Source of the DNA: an uncultured Clostridia bacterium
Lineage (GTDB): Bacteria > Bacillota > Clostridia > Christensenellales > CAG-138
DNA length: 64,000 bases
Direction: 5' to 3'
Assembly: GCA_937900325.1 (NCBI GenBank)
Contig: CALCEX010000118.1
Location: 1 to 64,000, forward strand
Shown: in pieces, positions 15,504-23,944 of the stretch
Numbering within the stretch: position 1 is the first letter of the stretch
Layout: every line of letters begins with the position of its first letter
Notes under the pieces: model-generated
The model's input: the letters and a program-made list of their open reading frames with translations, nothing else
Databases searched by the model: none
Told to the model about the DNA's origin: nothing
Made by a program: the position numbers and the translations under genes

Positions 15504-16454
15504 TTGAAGCATTTGAGCATAAAAGCCGCCCTCGCCGCCCTCGGCATAGGCGCGGGGGCCGTGGCGGCAGCGTATATTTTCCCGATAGGCCTTATAATAA
15601 TGCCGGCGCTGCTGGCCTTTGCCGGCACGGTATGGGGGTACGGGGCGCTTGCCATAGCCGCAATAACGGCGGCGGGCGGCATAATATGCCTGGCGGGGAC
15701 CGTGGACGCGAGCATATTGGGCGCGCTGGTCATGTTCATACCTGCGGGCATCGCCATGGCCTATATCTTCAAGAACAGGCTGCCCTACCGCACCGCGGCG
15801 GTCACGGGCGCGTTCTTTGCGGCAGTGGGCATATACATAATGACCTGCGCGCCGGCGCTCATGGAGGGGGAAGGCCCGTTCGCCTATTATTCAGAGTACA
15901 TGGCCGCCCTCGGCGACGCCGTGGAAAAAACCGCGGCGGAGATGGGGATAACCGGCGACAAAGCCGAAGCGCTGCGCAAAATGGCGGCATATCTTGAATA
16001 CAAGGCTCCGGACATGGCGGTAATGGCGATGATGTGCCTGGGCATGGGAGCGGGGCTTGCAAACACCGTGACGGCAAGGGCGCTTTGCCGGGCGAAGGGC
16101 GCGGCGCTCAAGCCCATGGCGGGGTTCTGCCGGTGGCAGCTTTCCCGGGGCTTTACCCATGGCAGCATTGTGATGATAATAGGCGCGATAATAATATCGG
16201 CGCTCAGGATAACAAATTCCTCCGCGATAGTTACGGCGGTGGAATGCGCGGTGGCGGGGCCGTATGCCCTTATGGGCGTATGCCTTATGGCGTTCATGGT
16301 GAAGATGAAGCTCAGGGGCACGGCGTTCATGATAATATCGGCGGCGGCGCTGGTGCTGCTTTTCCCATACAGCGTTTACGGGCTTTGCATAATGGGCGCG
16401 GCGGACAGGCTTTTCCGTATGCGCAGAGGCTACCTGGAGCGAATGCAAAAATAA
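15504..16454 (+). CDS. yybS: YybS family (DUF2232) membrane protein
   Basis: A 316-residue polytopic membrane protein, about eight transmembrane segments with a soluble loop in the middle (about 115-165). Position directly before gdpP, rplI and dnaB is the standard Firmicute order for YybS/DUF2232. The start is TTG at 15504 because it has AAGGAG about 11 bases upstream and lies downstream of the promoter. The molecular function is unknown; some homologues are annotated as ECF-transporter-like substrate components. Confidence 0.85.
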   Translation: MKHLSIKAALAALGIGAGAVAAAYIFPIGLIIMPALLAFAGTVWGYGALAIAAITAAGGIICLAGTVDASILGALVMFIPAGIAMAYIFKNRLPYRTAAVTGAFFAAVGIYIMTCAPALMEGEGPFAYYSEYMAALGDAVEKTAAEMGITGDKAEALRKMAAYLEYKAPDMAVMAMMCLGMGAGLANTVTARALCRAKGAALKPMAGFCRWQLSRGFTHGSIVMIIGAIIISALRITNSSAIVTAVECAVAGPYALMGVCLMAFMVKMKLRGTAFMIISAAALVLLFPYSVYGLCIMGAADRLFRMRRGYLERMQK

Positions 16455-16493
16455 GCCGGGACAAGGCTCATTTCCTTGAGGGAGGAAGGTATT

Positions 16494-18443
16494 ATGGATA
16501 AAAAACCGCAGCTTGCGTTCATACCTCTTTTCATAGCGGCGGCGGCGGCCTGCGGGCTGCTGACGGTATGCCTGGCCCAGAAGTGGGCGGCCCATGCGCT
16601 GTTTGCGGTGTGCGTGGTCTCCTTTTGCGCAGGCATGATAGCGGTGGCCTCCTATAAGAAGGCGGTCAAATACGCCATGAACGACATATTCCGGGAAAAC
16701 GACACCACGGCAGGCAACATCATAACCAACATAGCCATACCCTGCGTGCTGTTTGACGGCGACGGAAAGATAGTTTGGAGCAACAACGCCTTCTCGGAGC
16801 TGTATCCCGGCGCAAACATACGAAAGCTGATACCCGATATGGATCCGCGCTTTCCGAACAAGGCCCAGTCCGTGGAGTACAACGGCAGCCAGTTCCAGCT
16901 CATGAGCATGCCGGTGCAGCGCATACGCACGGAAACGCGGCTCACCTTCCAGTACTGGCTGGACAGGACAGAGGCGCTGCATTATTCCCGGCTTTATGAG
17001 GAGCAGATGCCCACGGTCGGGCTTATACAGGTGGATAATTACGACGACCTTATGACCGACAGGCAGTTCCACCGCAACAGCGTGCTCTCGGAGGTGGAAC
17101 GCCGGGTGAGCGACTTTGTTACCGCCATGGAGGGCGTATACAGAAGATACGACAACAGCAAGTTCTTCTTCGTATTTGAGGCGAAGCGCATAACCGAGCT
17201 TGAGCAGCAGCGCTTTACCCTTCTCGATGAGGTGCGCGAGATAGATACCGGAACCGGCCAGCCGGTCACTCTTTCCATCTCCATAGGCGTGGCGGACAGG
17301 ATAGCCGCCTCCGACGAGTCGGCCAGAAACGGCATGCAGCTGGTGCTGGGCCGCGGCGGAGATCAGGCGGTGGTAAAGCGGGGCGCGAACTATGCCTTTT
17401 ACGGCGGCAAGCGGCAGGTGACCACAAAGAATTCAAGGGTAAAGGCGCGGCTCTTCGCGGAGGCGCTGCATCAGCTAATGAGCACGGCGGACGCGGTATT
17501 CATAATGGGGCACAGGCTGCCGGATATGGACTGCGTCGGCGCGGGACTGGGCATAATGCGCTGCGCAAAGAGCATAAGCTGCCCCGCGTACTTCGTGCTG
17601 GATGAATCCAACGCCAGCATAGACGGGGCGATAGAGGCGATGAAGGAAAACAAGGCGTACAGGGACACCATAAGGACGCCGGAGCAGGCCGCCCAGATGA
17701 TGCGCTCCTCCTCGCTGCTGATAATAGTCGATACCCAGCGCAAAAGCTCTGTGCTCAGCGCGGAGCTGCTCGCAAGGGCTTCAAAGACGGTAGTGATAGA
17801 CCACCACAGGCGGGCGGTGGATTCCATACAGAACCCCACCCTCAACTACCTTGAGGCGGGCTCCTCCTCCGCCTGCGAGATGGTGACGGAGGTGATACAG
17901 TATTTTGACGACGGCCTCAAGCCCACCACCTTCGAGTGCGGGGCGCTGCTTGCGGGCATAACCATGGATACCAAGCATTTCTGCTTCAACACCGGAGCGC
18001 GCACCTTTGAGGCGGCGAGCTATTTAAGGCGCAACGGCGCGGACAACACCACCGTAAAGATGATGTTCCAGGACGATATGCAGACCTACCGCAACAGGGC
18101 GAAGGTAGTGGAAAACGCCATAATAATGGAGCAGGGGATAGCCATATCCGTATGCCCCGCGGGCATGGAGTCCACCAACCTGATAGCCGCCCAGGCGGCG
18201 GACGAGCTGGTGAACATAAAGGGCATTCAGGCCTCCTTCGTGCTTGCGGAGCGGGGCCAGGTGATATACATAAGCGGCAGGAGCCTCGGGGATATAAGCG
18301 TACAGCTTATACTCGAAAAGCTGGGGGGCGGCGGGCATCAGTCCATTGCCGGCGCGCAGCTTAAGGACGTTACCATGGACGAGGCCATAAGCAGGCTTAC
18401 GGAAAGTATAAACAGCTATTTAAAGGAGGCACATGAGAAATGA
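16494..18443 (+). CDS. gdpP: Cyclic-di-AMP phosphodiesterase GdpP
   Basis: A 649-residue protein with the full GdpP architecture: two N-terminal transmembrane helices (about 8-55), a PAS-like domain, a degenerate GGDEF domain (about 165-300) and a DHH-DHHA1 phosphodiesterase. The DHH part shows Gly-His-x-x-Pro-Asp-Met-Asp, Val-Asp-Thr-Gln, the Asp-His-His triad and C-terminal Gly-Gly-Gly-Gly-His. It degrades c-di-AMP to pApA, controlling potassium and cell-wall homeostasis. GGAGGAAGG precedes ATG 16494; the stop overlaps the rplI start by four bases. Confidence 0.95.
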   Translation: MDKKPQLAFIPLFIAAAAACGLLTVCLAQKWAAHALFAVCVVSFCAGMIAVASYKKAVKYAMNDIFRENDTTAGNIITNIAIPCVLFDGDGKIVWSNNAFSELYPGANIRKLIPDMDPRFPNKAQSVEYNGSQFQLMSMPVQRIRTETRLTFQYWLDRTEALHYSRLYEEQMPTVGLIQVDNYDDLMTDRQFHRNSVLSEVERRVSDFVTAMEGVYRRYDNSKFFFVFEAKRITELEQQRFTLLDEVREIDTGTGQPVTLSISIGVADRIAASDESARNGMQLVLGRGGDQAVVKRGANYAFYGGKRQVTTKNSRVKARLFAEALHQLMSTADAVFIMGHRLPDMDCVGAGLGIMRCAKSISCPAYFVLDESNASIDGAIEAMKENKAYRDTIRTPEQAAQMMRSSSLLIIVDTQRKSSVLSAELLARASKTVVIDHHRRAVDSIQNPTLNYLEAGSSSACEMVTEVIQYFDDGLKPTTFECGALLAGITMDTKHFCFNTGARTFEAASYLRRNGADNTTVKMMFQDDMQTYRNRAKVVENAIIMEQGIAISVCPAGMESTNLIAAQAADELVNIKGIQASFVLAERGQVIYISGRSLGDISVQLILEKLGGGGHQSIAGAQLKDVTMDEAISRLTESINSYLKEAHEK

Positions 18444-18898
18444 AGGTTTTACTGACACAGGACGTTAAGGGCAAGGGCAAGGCCGGCGACATCATCAACG
18501 CGAACGACGGCTACGCAAGGAACTTCCTCATCCCCAGGGGACTGGCGGTCGCGGCGGACGCAAACAATATGCACGCCGCGAGCATTAAAAAGCAGGCAGA
18601 CGAGCACCGCAGGGAGGTTGCGAGGCAGAACGCAAGGGCCCTTGCGGACGAGATGAAGGGACTCACCGTAAAGGTCTACGCCAAGGCGGGAAGCGGAAAG
18701 CTGTTCGGCTCGATAGGCGCGGCCGAGATAGCCGAGGCGCTAAGGGAGCAATACGGGATCGAAGTGGATAAAAAGCGCATAAAGCTGGAGGAGCCCATAA
18801 AGTCTCTGGGCATAACCGACATAACCGCCCACCTTTACGAGCAGACCGACACCAAATTCAAGGTAGAGGTGCTGCCCCTGGAGACGGGCAAGAATTAA
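18440..18898 (+). CDS. rplI: Ribosomal protein bL9
   Basis: A 152-residue bL9 with the N-terminal Met-Lys-Val-Leu-Leu-Thr-Gln-Asp-Val-x-Gly domain, long connecting helix and C-terminal domain. ATGA overlap with gdpP indicates coupled translation. Confidence 0.97.
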   Translation: MKVLLTQDVKGKGKAGDIINANDGYARNFLIPRGLAVAADANNMHAASIKKQADEHRREVARQNARALADEMKGLTVKVYAKAGSGKLFGSIGAAEIAEALREQYGIEVDKKRIKLEEPIKSLGITDITAHLYEQTDTKFKVEVLPLETGKN

Positions 18899-18925
18899 AG
18901 ACCCATAAGAGCGAGAGGACAGGAT

Positions 18926-20269
18926 ATGGAAGAACCCCGCGTACCCAACACGCCGCCCCACAGCCTTGAGGCGGAAAAATCCATACTGGGCAGTATGCTG
19001 CTGTCCCATACAGCCGTTGAGCAGGCCATGGAGACGCTTGACGCTTCCGATTTTTACCTTGCGCGGCATCAGGATATATTTCAGGCGGCAAAGGGCTTAT
19101 ACGACAGGGGCGAGGCCATAGACAGCGTGACCGTCATAGACGCGCTGGACCGCATGGGCAAGCTTGCCGCCGTGGGCGGGGTGATGTACATCACCGAGCT
19201 TTCGCTGTATGTGCCGAGCGCGGCAAACGCAGCCCACTATATAAAAATAGTTGAGGAGCGCAGCGTGATGCGGCAGCTCATAGAGGCCAGCACAGCCATA
19301 GCCTCGGACGCCTTTTCGGGGGAAAAGAGCCTTGAGCAGATGCTGGACGACGCGGAGCGGGCCATATTCAACATATCCATGAAAAAGACCTCGGACACGC
19401 TGGTGCATATCAGCGAGACGGTGCTGACCTGCTATAACCGGGTGGGAGAGCTTATGAAGCTCAACGGCGCCCTCACCGGGGTCACAACGGGCTTTGCCGA
19501 TCTCGACAGGCTGACATCGGGTATGCAGCCGAGCGACCTTGTGATAATCGCCGGCCGCCCCTCCATGGGCAAGACCGCCTTCGCGCTCAACCTCGCCCAG
19601 AACGCGGCCATAAAGGGAAAGAAAACCGTCTGCATATTCAGCCTCGAGATGAGCCGGGAGCAGCTTGTTCAGCGTATGCTCTGCTCCGATTCCGGCGTAA
19701 ATATGCAGTCCGTCCGCACCGGCGCCATAACCGATGCGGAGCTGATACGCATAGCGTCCTCCCTTGATCCCCTCTCCAGGGCGAACATATACATAGACGA
19801 TTCCGCCGGGTGCAGCGTGGCCGAGATACGCAGCAAGTGCCGCAGGCTGCAATCCCGCGTAGGGCTGGATATGGTGGTCATAGACTATCTGCAGCTCATG
19901 CAGACCTCCGGCAGGTACGATAACCGCGTATTGGAAATATCCGAAACCACGCGCAAGCTGAAGATACTCGCCCGGGAGCTGAACGTCCCCATTCTGCTGC
20001 TGAGCCAGCTTTCCCGAGGCCCGGAGCAGCGCACGGATCACCGGCCCATAATGGCGGATCTTCGCGAATCCGGCGCTATCGAGCAGGATGCGGACGTGAT
20101 AATGCTGCTGTACCGCCCCGCCGTTTACGACGCGGAGGCGGACAACACCACCGAGGTGATAGTCGCAAAGCACCGCAACGGGCCTACCGCTACGGTAAAG
20201 CTGGCCTGGATAGACAGCAGCGCCAAATTCGCGGATCTCGATACCACGGGCCGGGACGAGGGTTTTTAA
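18926..20269 (+). CDS. dnaB: Replicative DNA helicase DnaB
   Basis: A 447-residue replicative helicase (DnaC in Bacillus nomenclature). N-terminal DnaG-interacting domain (about 1-110), linker helix, then RecA-like ATPase with Walker A Gly-Arg-Pro-Ser-Met-Gly-Lys-Thr (about 209-216), Walker B Met-Val-Val-Ile-Asp-Tyr-Leu-Gln and the arginine-finger region. Last gene of the yybS operon. No intein is present. Confidence 0.97.
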   Translation: MEEPRVPNTPPHSLEAEKSILGSMLLSHTAVEQAMETLDASDFYLARHQDIFQAAKGLYDRGEAIDSVTVIDALDRMGKLAAVGGVMYITELSLYVPSAANAAHYIKIVEERSVMRQLIEASTAIASDAFSGEKSLEQMLDDAERAIFNISMKKTSDTLVHISETVLTCYNRVGELMKLNGALTGVTTGFADLDRLTSGMQPSDLVIIAGRPSMGKTAFALNLAQNAAIKGKKTVCIFSLEMSREQLVQRMLCSDSGVNMQSVRTGAITDAELIRIASSLDPLSRANIYIDDSAGCSVAEIRSKCRRLQSRVGLDMVVIDYLQLMQTSGRYDNRVLEISETTRKLKILARELNVPILLLSQLSRGPEQRTDHRPIMADLRESGAIEQDADVIMLLYRPAVYDAEADNTTEVIVAKHRNGPTATVKLAWIDSSAKFADLDTTGRDEGF

Positions 20270-20278
20270 AAGATATGA

Positions 20279-20480
20279 GCCTTCTTCTTTTCTCTTTCTT
20301 TTCGGGAAAAGAAAGAAGAAAAGAAGCAAAAGAGAAAGAAAAGCCGACAGGAAAATATAAAAAGGAACGGAGGGAACCGTTCCTTTATTGTTTTGATTTT
20401 TGTAAGCTTTTCTCTTTCTTTTTGCTGCTTTTTCTGTTCTCCTTTCTCGAAAAGAGAAAGAAAAAGCAGAGGCAGAAGCA
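20279..20480. repeat. Purine/pyrimidine-biased hairpin array
   Basis: About 200 bases between the convergent dnaB and yhaM genes. Two inverted repeats made of strictly pyrimidine then purine tracts (TTCTTTTCTCTTTCTTTT with AAAAGAAAGAAGAAAAGAA, then CTTTTCTCTTTCTTTTT with AAAAAGAAAG versions) flank a perfect 10-bp terminator hairpin. Two short frames cross it but their Lys/Glu/Phe-rich products are composition artefacts. Probably a composite bidirectional terminator or a palindromic repeat; such mirror tracts could also form triplex DNA. Confidence 0.5.
20361..20390. terminator. Central hairpin terminator between dnaB and yhaM
   Basis: Perfect stem AAAGGAACGG/CCGTTCCTTT with loop AGGGAA, followed by T-rich sequence on the plus strand and A/T-rich on the other. 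Confidence 0.65.
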
Positions 20481-20485
20481 AAGCC

Positions 20486-21460
20486 TTATTTATGCCCGTG
20501 CTTGTATAGCTGCCGGTTGTCCAGCGCCCACTGGCGCTCGGTGAATTCGCCGTCGCCTACGGCGGCGAGGGCGTCGAACATCTCGAACATACGGGAATCC
20601 AGCACGTCCATCTGGCTGACTATCTCGGCCTCCGGGAACATGGGCGGCTTTGGGCTGCCGTATTCCGGCACGCTGTGGTGGGAGAGGAGTATATGCTGCA
20701 CCAGCTCCTTGGTGGAGGGGTCTATCATAAGCTCCGCCGCCGCCCGCTCAACTATCGCCACGCCCATGCTTATATGGCCGAGGAGCTGGCCGGGGGTGCT
20801 GTAACCCGTCGCCAGGCCGAGCCCGCCTACCGTCAGCTCCGGCACCTTGGCTACGTCATGGAGTATTATGCCGGCATAGACCAGCTCGCAGCTAAGCGTT
20901 GGATAAAGCTTTTTGTATATGCCGCAGACGGCCTCCGCCGCCTTGAGCATGGTATGGGTATGGTAGAGCAGGCCGCCCCGCATGGCGTGATGCAGCTTGA
21001 GCGCCGCGGGATAGCGCAGCAGCTCATCGCGGTTTTCCTTTAGTATGTACTGGGTGAGCATACGCAGATCGTTATCCGTAAAGCTCTCCGTGACCTTTAT
21101 TATCGCATCGTACATTTCCTGAGGGGGAAGCGGCGCGCAGGGCACAAGGCTTGCCATATCCACATCGTCGGAATCCCTCGCGGCGCGTATGCGGTCTATT
21201 TTAAGCTGCTCCGAGTCCTTCCATATGTTTACCGTAGCCCGGATTTTGACTATGCTGTCCGGCTCGTATACGCCGTGCTGCTCTATGCTGTAATCCCAGA
21301 GCTTGGCGGATATTTCGCCGCCGGCATCGGCAAGCACCATATCCAGATAGTCGCTGCCCTTTACGTTGCTCTTTATTGCCACGGATTTGACCACGCAAAA
21401 GCCCTCCACCTGGTTCCCGGCGGGGTTTACTATGTTGTTGAGCAGGTTCATGCGGCCCAT
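20486..21460 (-). CDS. yhaM: YhaM-like 3'-5' exoribonuclease
   Basis: A 324-residue protein with an N-terminal OB-fold nucleic-acid-binding domain (about 18-92) and a C-terminal HD phosphohydrolase domain. HD ligands: His167 in Leu-Tyr-His-Thr, His201-Asp202 in Leu-His-Asp-Val-Ala-Lys, and later Ser-His-His-Ser-Val-Pro-Glu. This is the YhaM/CBF1 arrangement, a 3'-5' exoribonuclease also active on DNA. AAGGAGGA lies 7 bases before ATG 21460. Single gene. Confidence 0.9.
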   Translation of the reverse strand: MGRMNLLNNIVNPAGNQVEGFCVVKSVAIKSNVKGSDYLDMVLADAGGEISAKLWDYSIEQHGVYEPDSIVKIRATVNIWKDSEQLKIDRIRAARDSDDVDMASLVPCAPLPPQEMYDAIIKVTESFTDNDLRMLTQYILKENRDELLRYPAALKLHHAMRGGLLYHTHTMLKAAEAVCGIYKKLYPTLSCELVYAGIILHDVAKVPELTVGGLGLATGYSTPGQLLGHISMGVAIVERAAAELMIDPSTKELVQHILLSHHSVPEYGSPKPPMFPEAEIVSQMDVLDSRMFEMFDALAAVGDGEFTERQWALDNRQLYKHGHK

Positions 21461-21554
21461 GACGCTATCCTCCTTATGTTTATAGGGCTATTATATCATA
21501 ATACGCGCCCCGCCGGAAATAAAATGCTTTTATGTAGTCTGAAACGCCTTATTC

Positions 21555-21563
21555 TGATATAAT
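21555..21563 (+). promoter_or_regulatory. Extended -10 promoter for the second ECF pair
   Basis: TGATATAAT with no good -35, 62 bases before the sigma factor start. Confidence 0.55.
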
Positions 21564-21625
21564 GTACGCAACCTTTTATGATGCCAGAACGTTTAAAATA
21601 CAGATGAAGGGCAGGTAAGCGTACA

Positions 21626-22144
21626 TTGACCCCCAAGAGCATTGAAGCCATATACAGGGAAAACTGTAAAATGGTTTACTGGGCGGCGTATTCCGTGCTG
21701 AAGCGGGAAAGCGACGCCATGGATATCGCTCAGAGCGTATTCCTACGGGCGATAAAAAACGCGGATAAGCTGAATAAAATGGAGGACGGGCAGATAAAGG
21801 CGTGGCTGTACCGCGTGGCCGTAAACCTTTGCTATGACGCGGGCCGCAGGCTGAAGCGGGAGATACCCGCCGAGGAGCTGCCCGAGCCGCAAACCGACAG
21901 GGAATACGAGCTGCCCGAGGCCGCCGCCATATCCGGCGAGCAGCGGGAGCGGGTAAGGCGGGCCATCGACGCGCTGCCGGATATATACCGGGAAACGGTG
22001 CTGCTGCATTATTATTCGGGCTTGGACTACAAGACCATAGCGGCAATGCAGGGCAGCGCCGAGGGAACGGTGAAATCCCGGATATTCCGGGCAAAGGAAA
22101 GGCTCTATGAGCTGCTGAAGGAAGAAGGTGAGAAGAATGACTGA
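21626..22144 (+). CDS. ECF-type RNA polymerase sigma factor
   Basis: A 172-residue sigma factor: region 2 at about 10-80 (Asp-Ile-Ala-Gln-Ser-Val-Phe-Leu-Arg-Ala) and region 4 at about 110-165 (Tyr-Arg-Glu-Thr-Val-Leu-Leu-His-Tyr-Tyr and Tyr-Lys-Thr-Ile-Ala helix-turn-helix). TTG start with GGCAGG upstream. The stop overlaps the following membrane protein, its likely anti-sigma partner. Confidence 0.9.
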   Translation: MTPKSIEAIYRENCKMVYWAAYSVLKRESDAMDIAQSVFLRAIKNADKLNKMEDGQIKAWLYRVAVNLCYDAGRRLKREIPAEELPEPQTDREYELPEAAAISGEQRERVRRAIDALPDIYRETVLLHYYSGLDYKTIAAMQGSAEGTVKSRIFRAKERLYELLKEEGEKND

Positions 22145-22805
22145 CAGGCTGGATGAGCTGCTGTTCTCAATAGGCGAGGAAGAAAACGGCAGGGTGGATT
22201 TTGACCAGATGTACGCAGAACTTCTCAAAAAGCAGAGCGAGGAGGAAGCAAAGCGCAGCAAAAGGCGGGCGCGCTTCGTGCGCTATGGCGCTATGGCGGC
22301 CTGCGCGGTGGCGCTCATAGGCATAGGCGCGGCGGCGATAAGTGATAGCATGAAAAAGCCCGAGACGCTTATGATGTCCGCCATGGAAGAGGAAGCCGCG
22401 GAGGAAGCGCCGCAGTCTGTTGAAGCCGCTCCGGCGGATGAAGCCCCTATGGAGGAGGCGGGAACGGCAGCGGAAGGGCCGATGGTGGCAGCGGCGGCCC
22501 CCGATACCGAAGCGGCCGAAGCGCCGAAAGCTGTCCCGGAGGAAAGAACGGCGGATAACGCAAAAAGCCAGGCCACGGCGGCTGCCGCGCAGGAGACCGC
22601 AGAGATAGGCACCTGCGCAGACGCTAAGAGCAGGCTCAAGGCGGCGGGCATAGAGGCGGAGCCCTATGAGGGCGATGACGCGCCGCAGGAAGGCTATGCG
22701 CTGATGATGGGCGGGGGCGAGGCGATATGGAACGCCGGAAGCGGGGTATATAAGGTAACGCTGAATGGCGACATCGCGGCGCGGCTTAAGAAGCTTTGCG
22801 AATAA
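22137..22805 (+). CDS. Putative membrane anti-sigma factor
   Basis: A 222-residue protein: N-terminal cytoplasmic helices (1-45), one transmembrane helix (about 50-68), an Ala/Glu/Pro-rich spacer of about 90 residues and a small C-terminal globular part (about 155-222). Its ATG lies within the last codons of the sigma gene (8-base overlap), the usual mark of an anti-sigma partner. No known family seen outside the membrane; the low-complexity spacer may let the sensor part span the cell wall. Confidence 0.7.
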   Translation: MTDRLDELLFSIGEEENGRVDFDQMYAELLKKQSEEEAKRSKRRARFVRYGAMAACAVALIGIGAAAISDSMKKPETLMMSAMEEEAAEEAPQSVEAAPADEAPMEEAGTAAEGPMVAAAAPDTEAAEAPKAVPEERTADNAKSQATAAAAQETAEIGTCADAKSRLKAAGIEAEPYEGDDAPQEGYALMMGGGEAIWNAGSGVYKVTLNGDIAARLKKLCE

Positions 22806-22813
22806 AAAACATA

Positions 22814-22848
22814 ATAAAAAAGGGGCGGCGCGCCGCCCCTTTTTTTGC
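22814..22848. terminator. Intrinsic terminator, bidirectional
   Basis: Stem AGGGGCGGCG/CGCCGCCCCT with A- and T-runs, between convergent genes. Confidence 0.85.
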
Positions 22849-22858
22849 TTAGGCCCTG

Positions 22859-23737
22859 TTACAGTATATCTTCCTTCACGCTTTCCGGCGGCGTATCCAG
22901 CTGCCAGGGATCCCTGAGATACCCGCGCAGCAGCTTGAAGGCGGAGGCGTAGTAAAAGCCGTCGCATATGCGCTCGTCGGTGGTGAAGGTATAGGGTATG
23001 TAGTGTACCTCGGCTACCGTGCCGTCCCGCTGCACCTCAAGGCGCTTTTCCTTTGCGCCGAAGCTGCAGAATACCGGCACGTTGCCGAAATCGTAAAGGT
23101 GATGGAATACCGGAGGTATGCCAAGGCTTCCCATGCTGGTTATGAAAAGGCTGCCGTGGAAGGGGCTGACCTTTATCAGGGAAGCGGGTATCAGCCCGAA
23201 GTAATCCATGAATTTGAGCATGCCCATGACGAGCTTCAGCACGAGCCCGGGTATGTAGTTAAGGACCTTGGCGGTGTCGTCAAAGGAGGAGGTCTCCTCC
23301 TTGGCTGCCTTTATGGTGGAATTGAGCACCTCATATACCTGCGCGGCGGTGGCGTCCTTCGGGAATACCGCCTTTATGACGGTATCCGGGGAGTCGGTGC
23401 GCATTTCCTTTTTAACGTCCATATTGACCCATATCTCGTTGCGGGCATAGAGCTTCTGGCCGGAAAGGAAGCGGTTGAGCGCGGGGCGCTGCGATACCGT
23501 GCGCACATAGGCCGCAAGCAGAACATGGGTTATGCCGAAGCTGTCCAGCCCCTCAGATCGCTTCTGGCGGATATAGTCCTCCATCGCGGCTACGTCCACG
23601 CTGTAAGCGAGCAGGTTGGACGCGCCGTTCCTTCGGGGCATTATGTGCCACGCCACGCGGTCCATGGGGTTGAAGCCGCGTATCCTTCGGCCCTCGTAGC
23701 GGTCGCCAAAGCGGCGCTTTATGTTGTTCCCACTCAA
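22859..23737 (-). CDS. CAT-fold acyltransferase-like protein
   Basis: About 292 residues matching the catalytic fold of 2-oxoacid dehydrogenase E2 and chloramphenicol acetyltransferase, with no lipoyl or peripheral-subunit domain. At the C terminus the position of the His-x-x-x-Asp-Gly active site reads Asp-Glu-Arg-Ile-Cys-Asp-Gly, so the catalytic His is Glu while Asp-Gly is kept. The Ser-Met-Gly-Ser-Leu-Gly strand is present. TTG at 23737 has AGGGGGT upstream; ATG 23782 has no ribosome site. Annotated homologues in Clostridia are called E2-like, but this one cannot use the standard mechanism and its function is unknown. Confidence 0.7.
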   Translation of the reverse strand: MSGNNIKRRFGDRYEGRRIRGFNPMDRVAWHIMPRRNGASNLLAYSVDVAAMEDYIRQKRSEGLDSFGITHVLLAAYVRTVSQRPALNRFLSGQKLYARNEIWVNMDVKKEMRTDSPDTVIKAVFPKDATAAQVYEVLNSTIKAAKEETSSFDDTAKVLNYIPGLVLKLVMGMLKFMDYFGLIPASLIKVSPFHGSLFITSMGSLGIPPVFHHLYDFGNVPVFCSFGAKEKRLEVQRDGTVAEVHYIPYTFTTDERICDGFYYASAFKLLRGYLRDPWQLDTPPESVKEDIL

Positions 23738-23882
23738 AAAATATTTACCCCCTGCTGAAGAAGTATAGTGAAGTCCATACATTATTTATGATAATATTTT
23801 ATTCCCGCAGGGCTGATGTGTCAATGGCGGTGAAGGAATGGATAAATAAATTAAGAAACGCTCAAAAAAAGCAGAATAGTGG

Positions 23883-23912
23883 TTGCAAGCGTGAGCGGCC
23901 CGGGGTTATTAT
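23883..23912 (+). promoter_or_regulatory. Promoter for mgtE
   Basis: TTGCAA, 18-base spacer, TATTAT, 33 bases before the ATG. The 200 bases upstream of mgtE do not show a recognisable M-box. Confidence 0.5.
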
Positions 23913-23944
23913 TTAATAGTACCCCATAAGGAGCTGAACAACAC

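Noticed and set aside
20275..20544. Lys/Glu/Phe-rich frames across the purine/pyrimidine tracts
   Set aside because: Simple consequence of the hairpin composition; lies in a convergent intergenic terminator region.
23738..23944. M-box magnesium riboswitch before mgtE
   Set aside because: Length would allow one, but none of the conserved core or a terminator stem was recognised.
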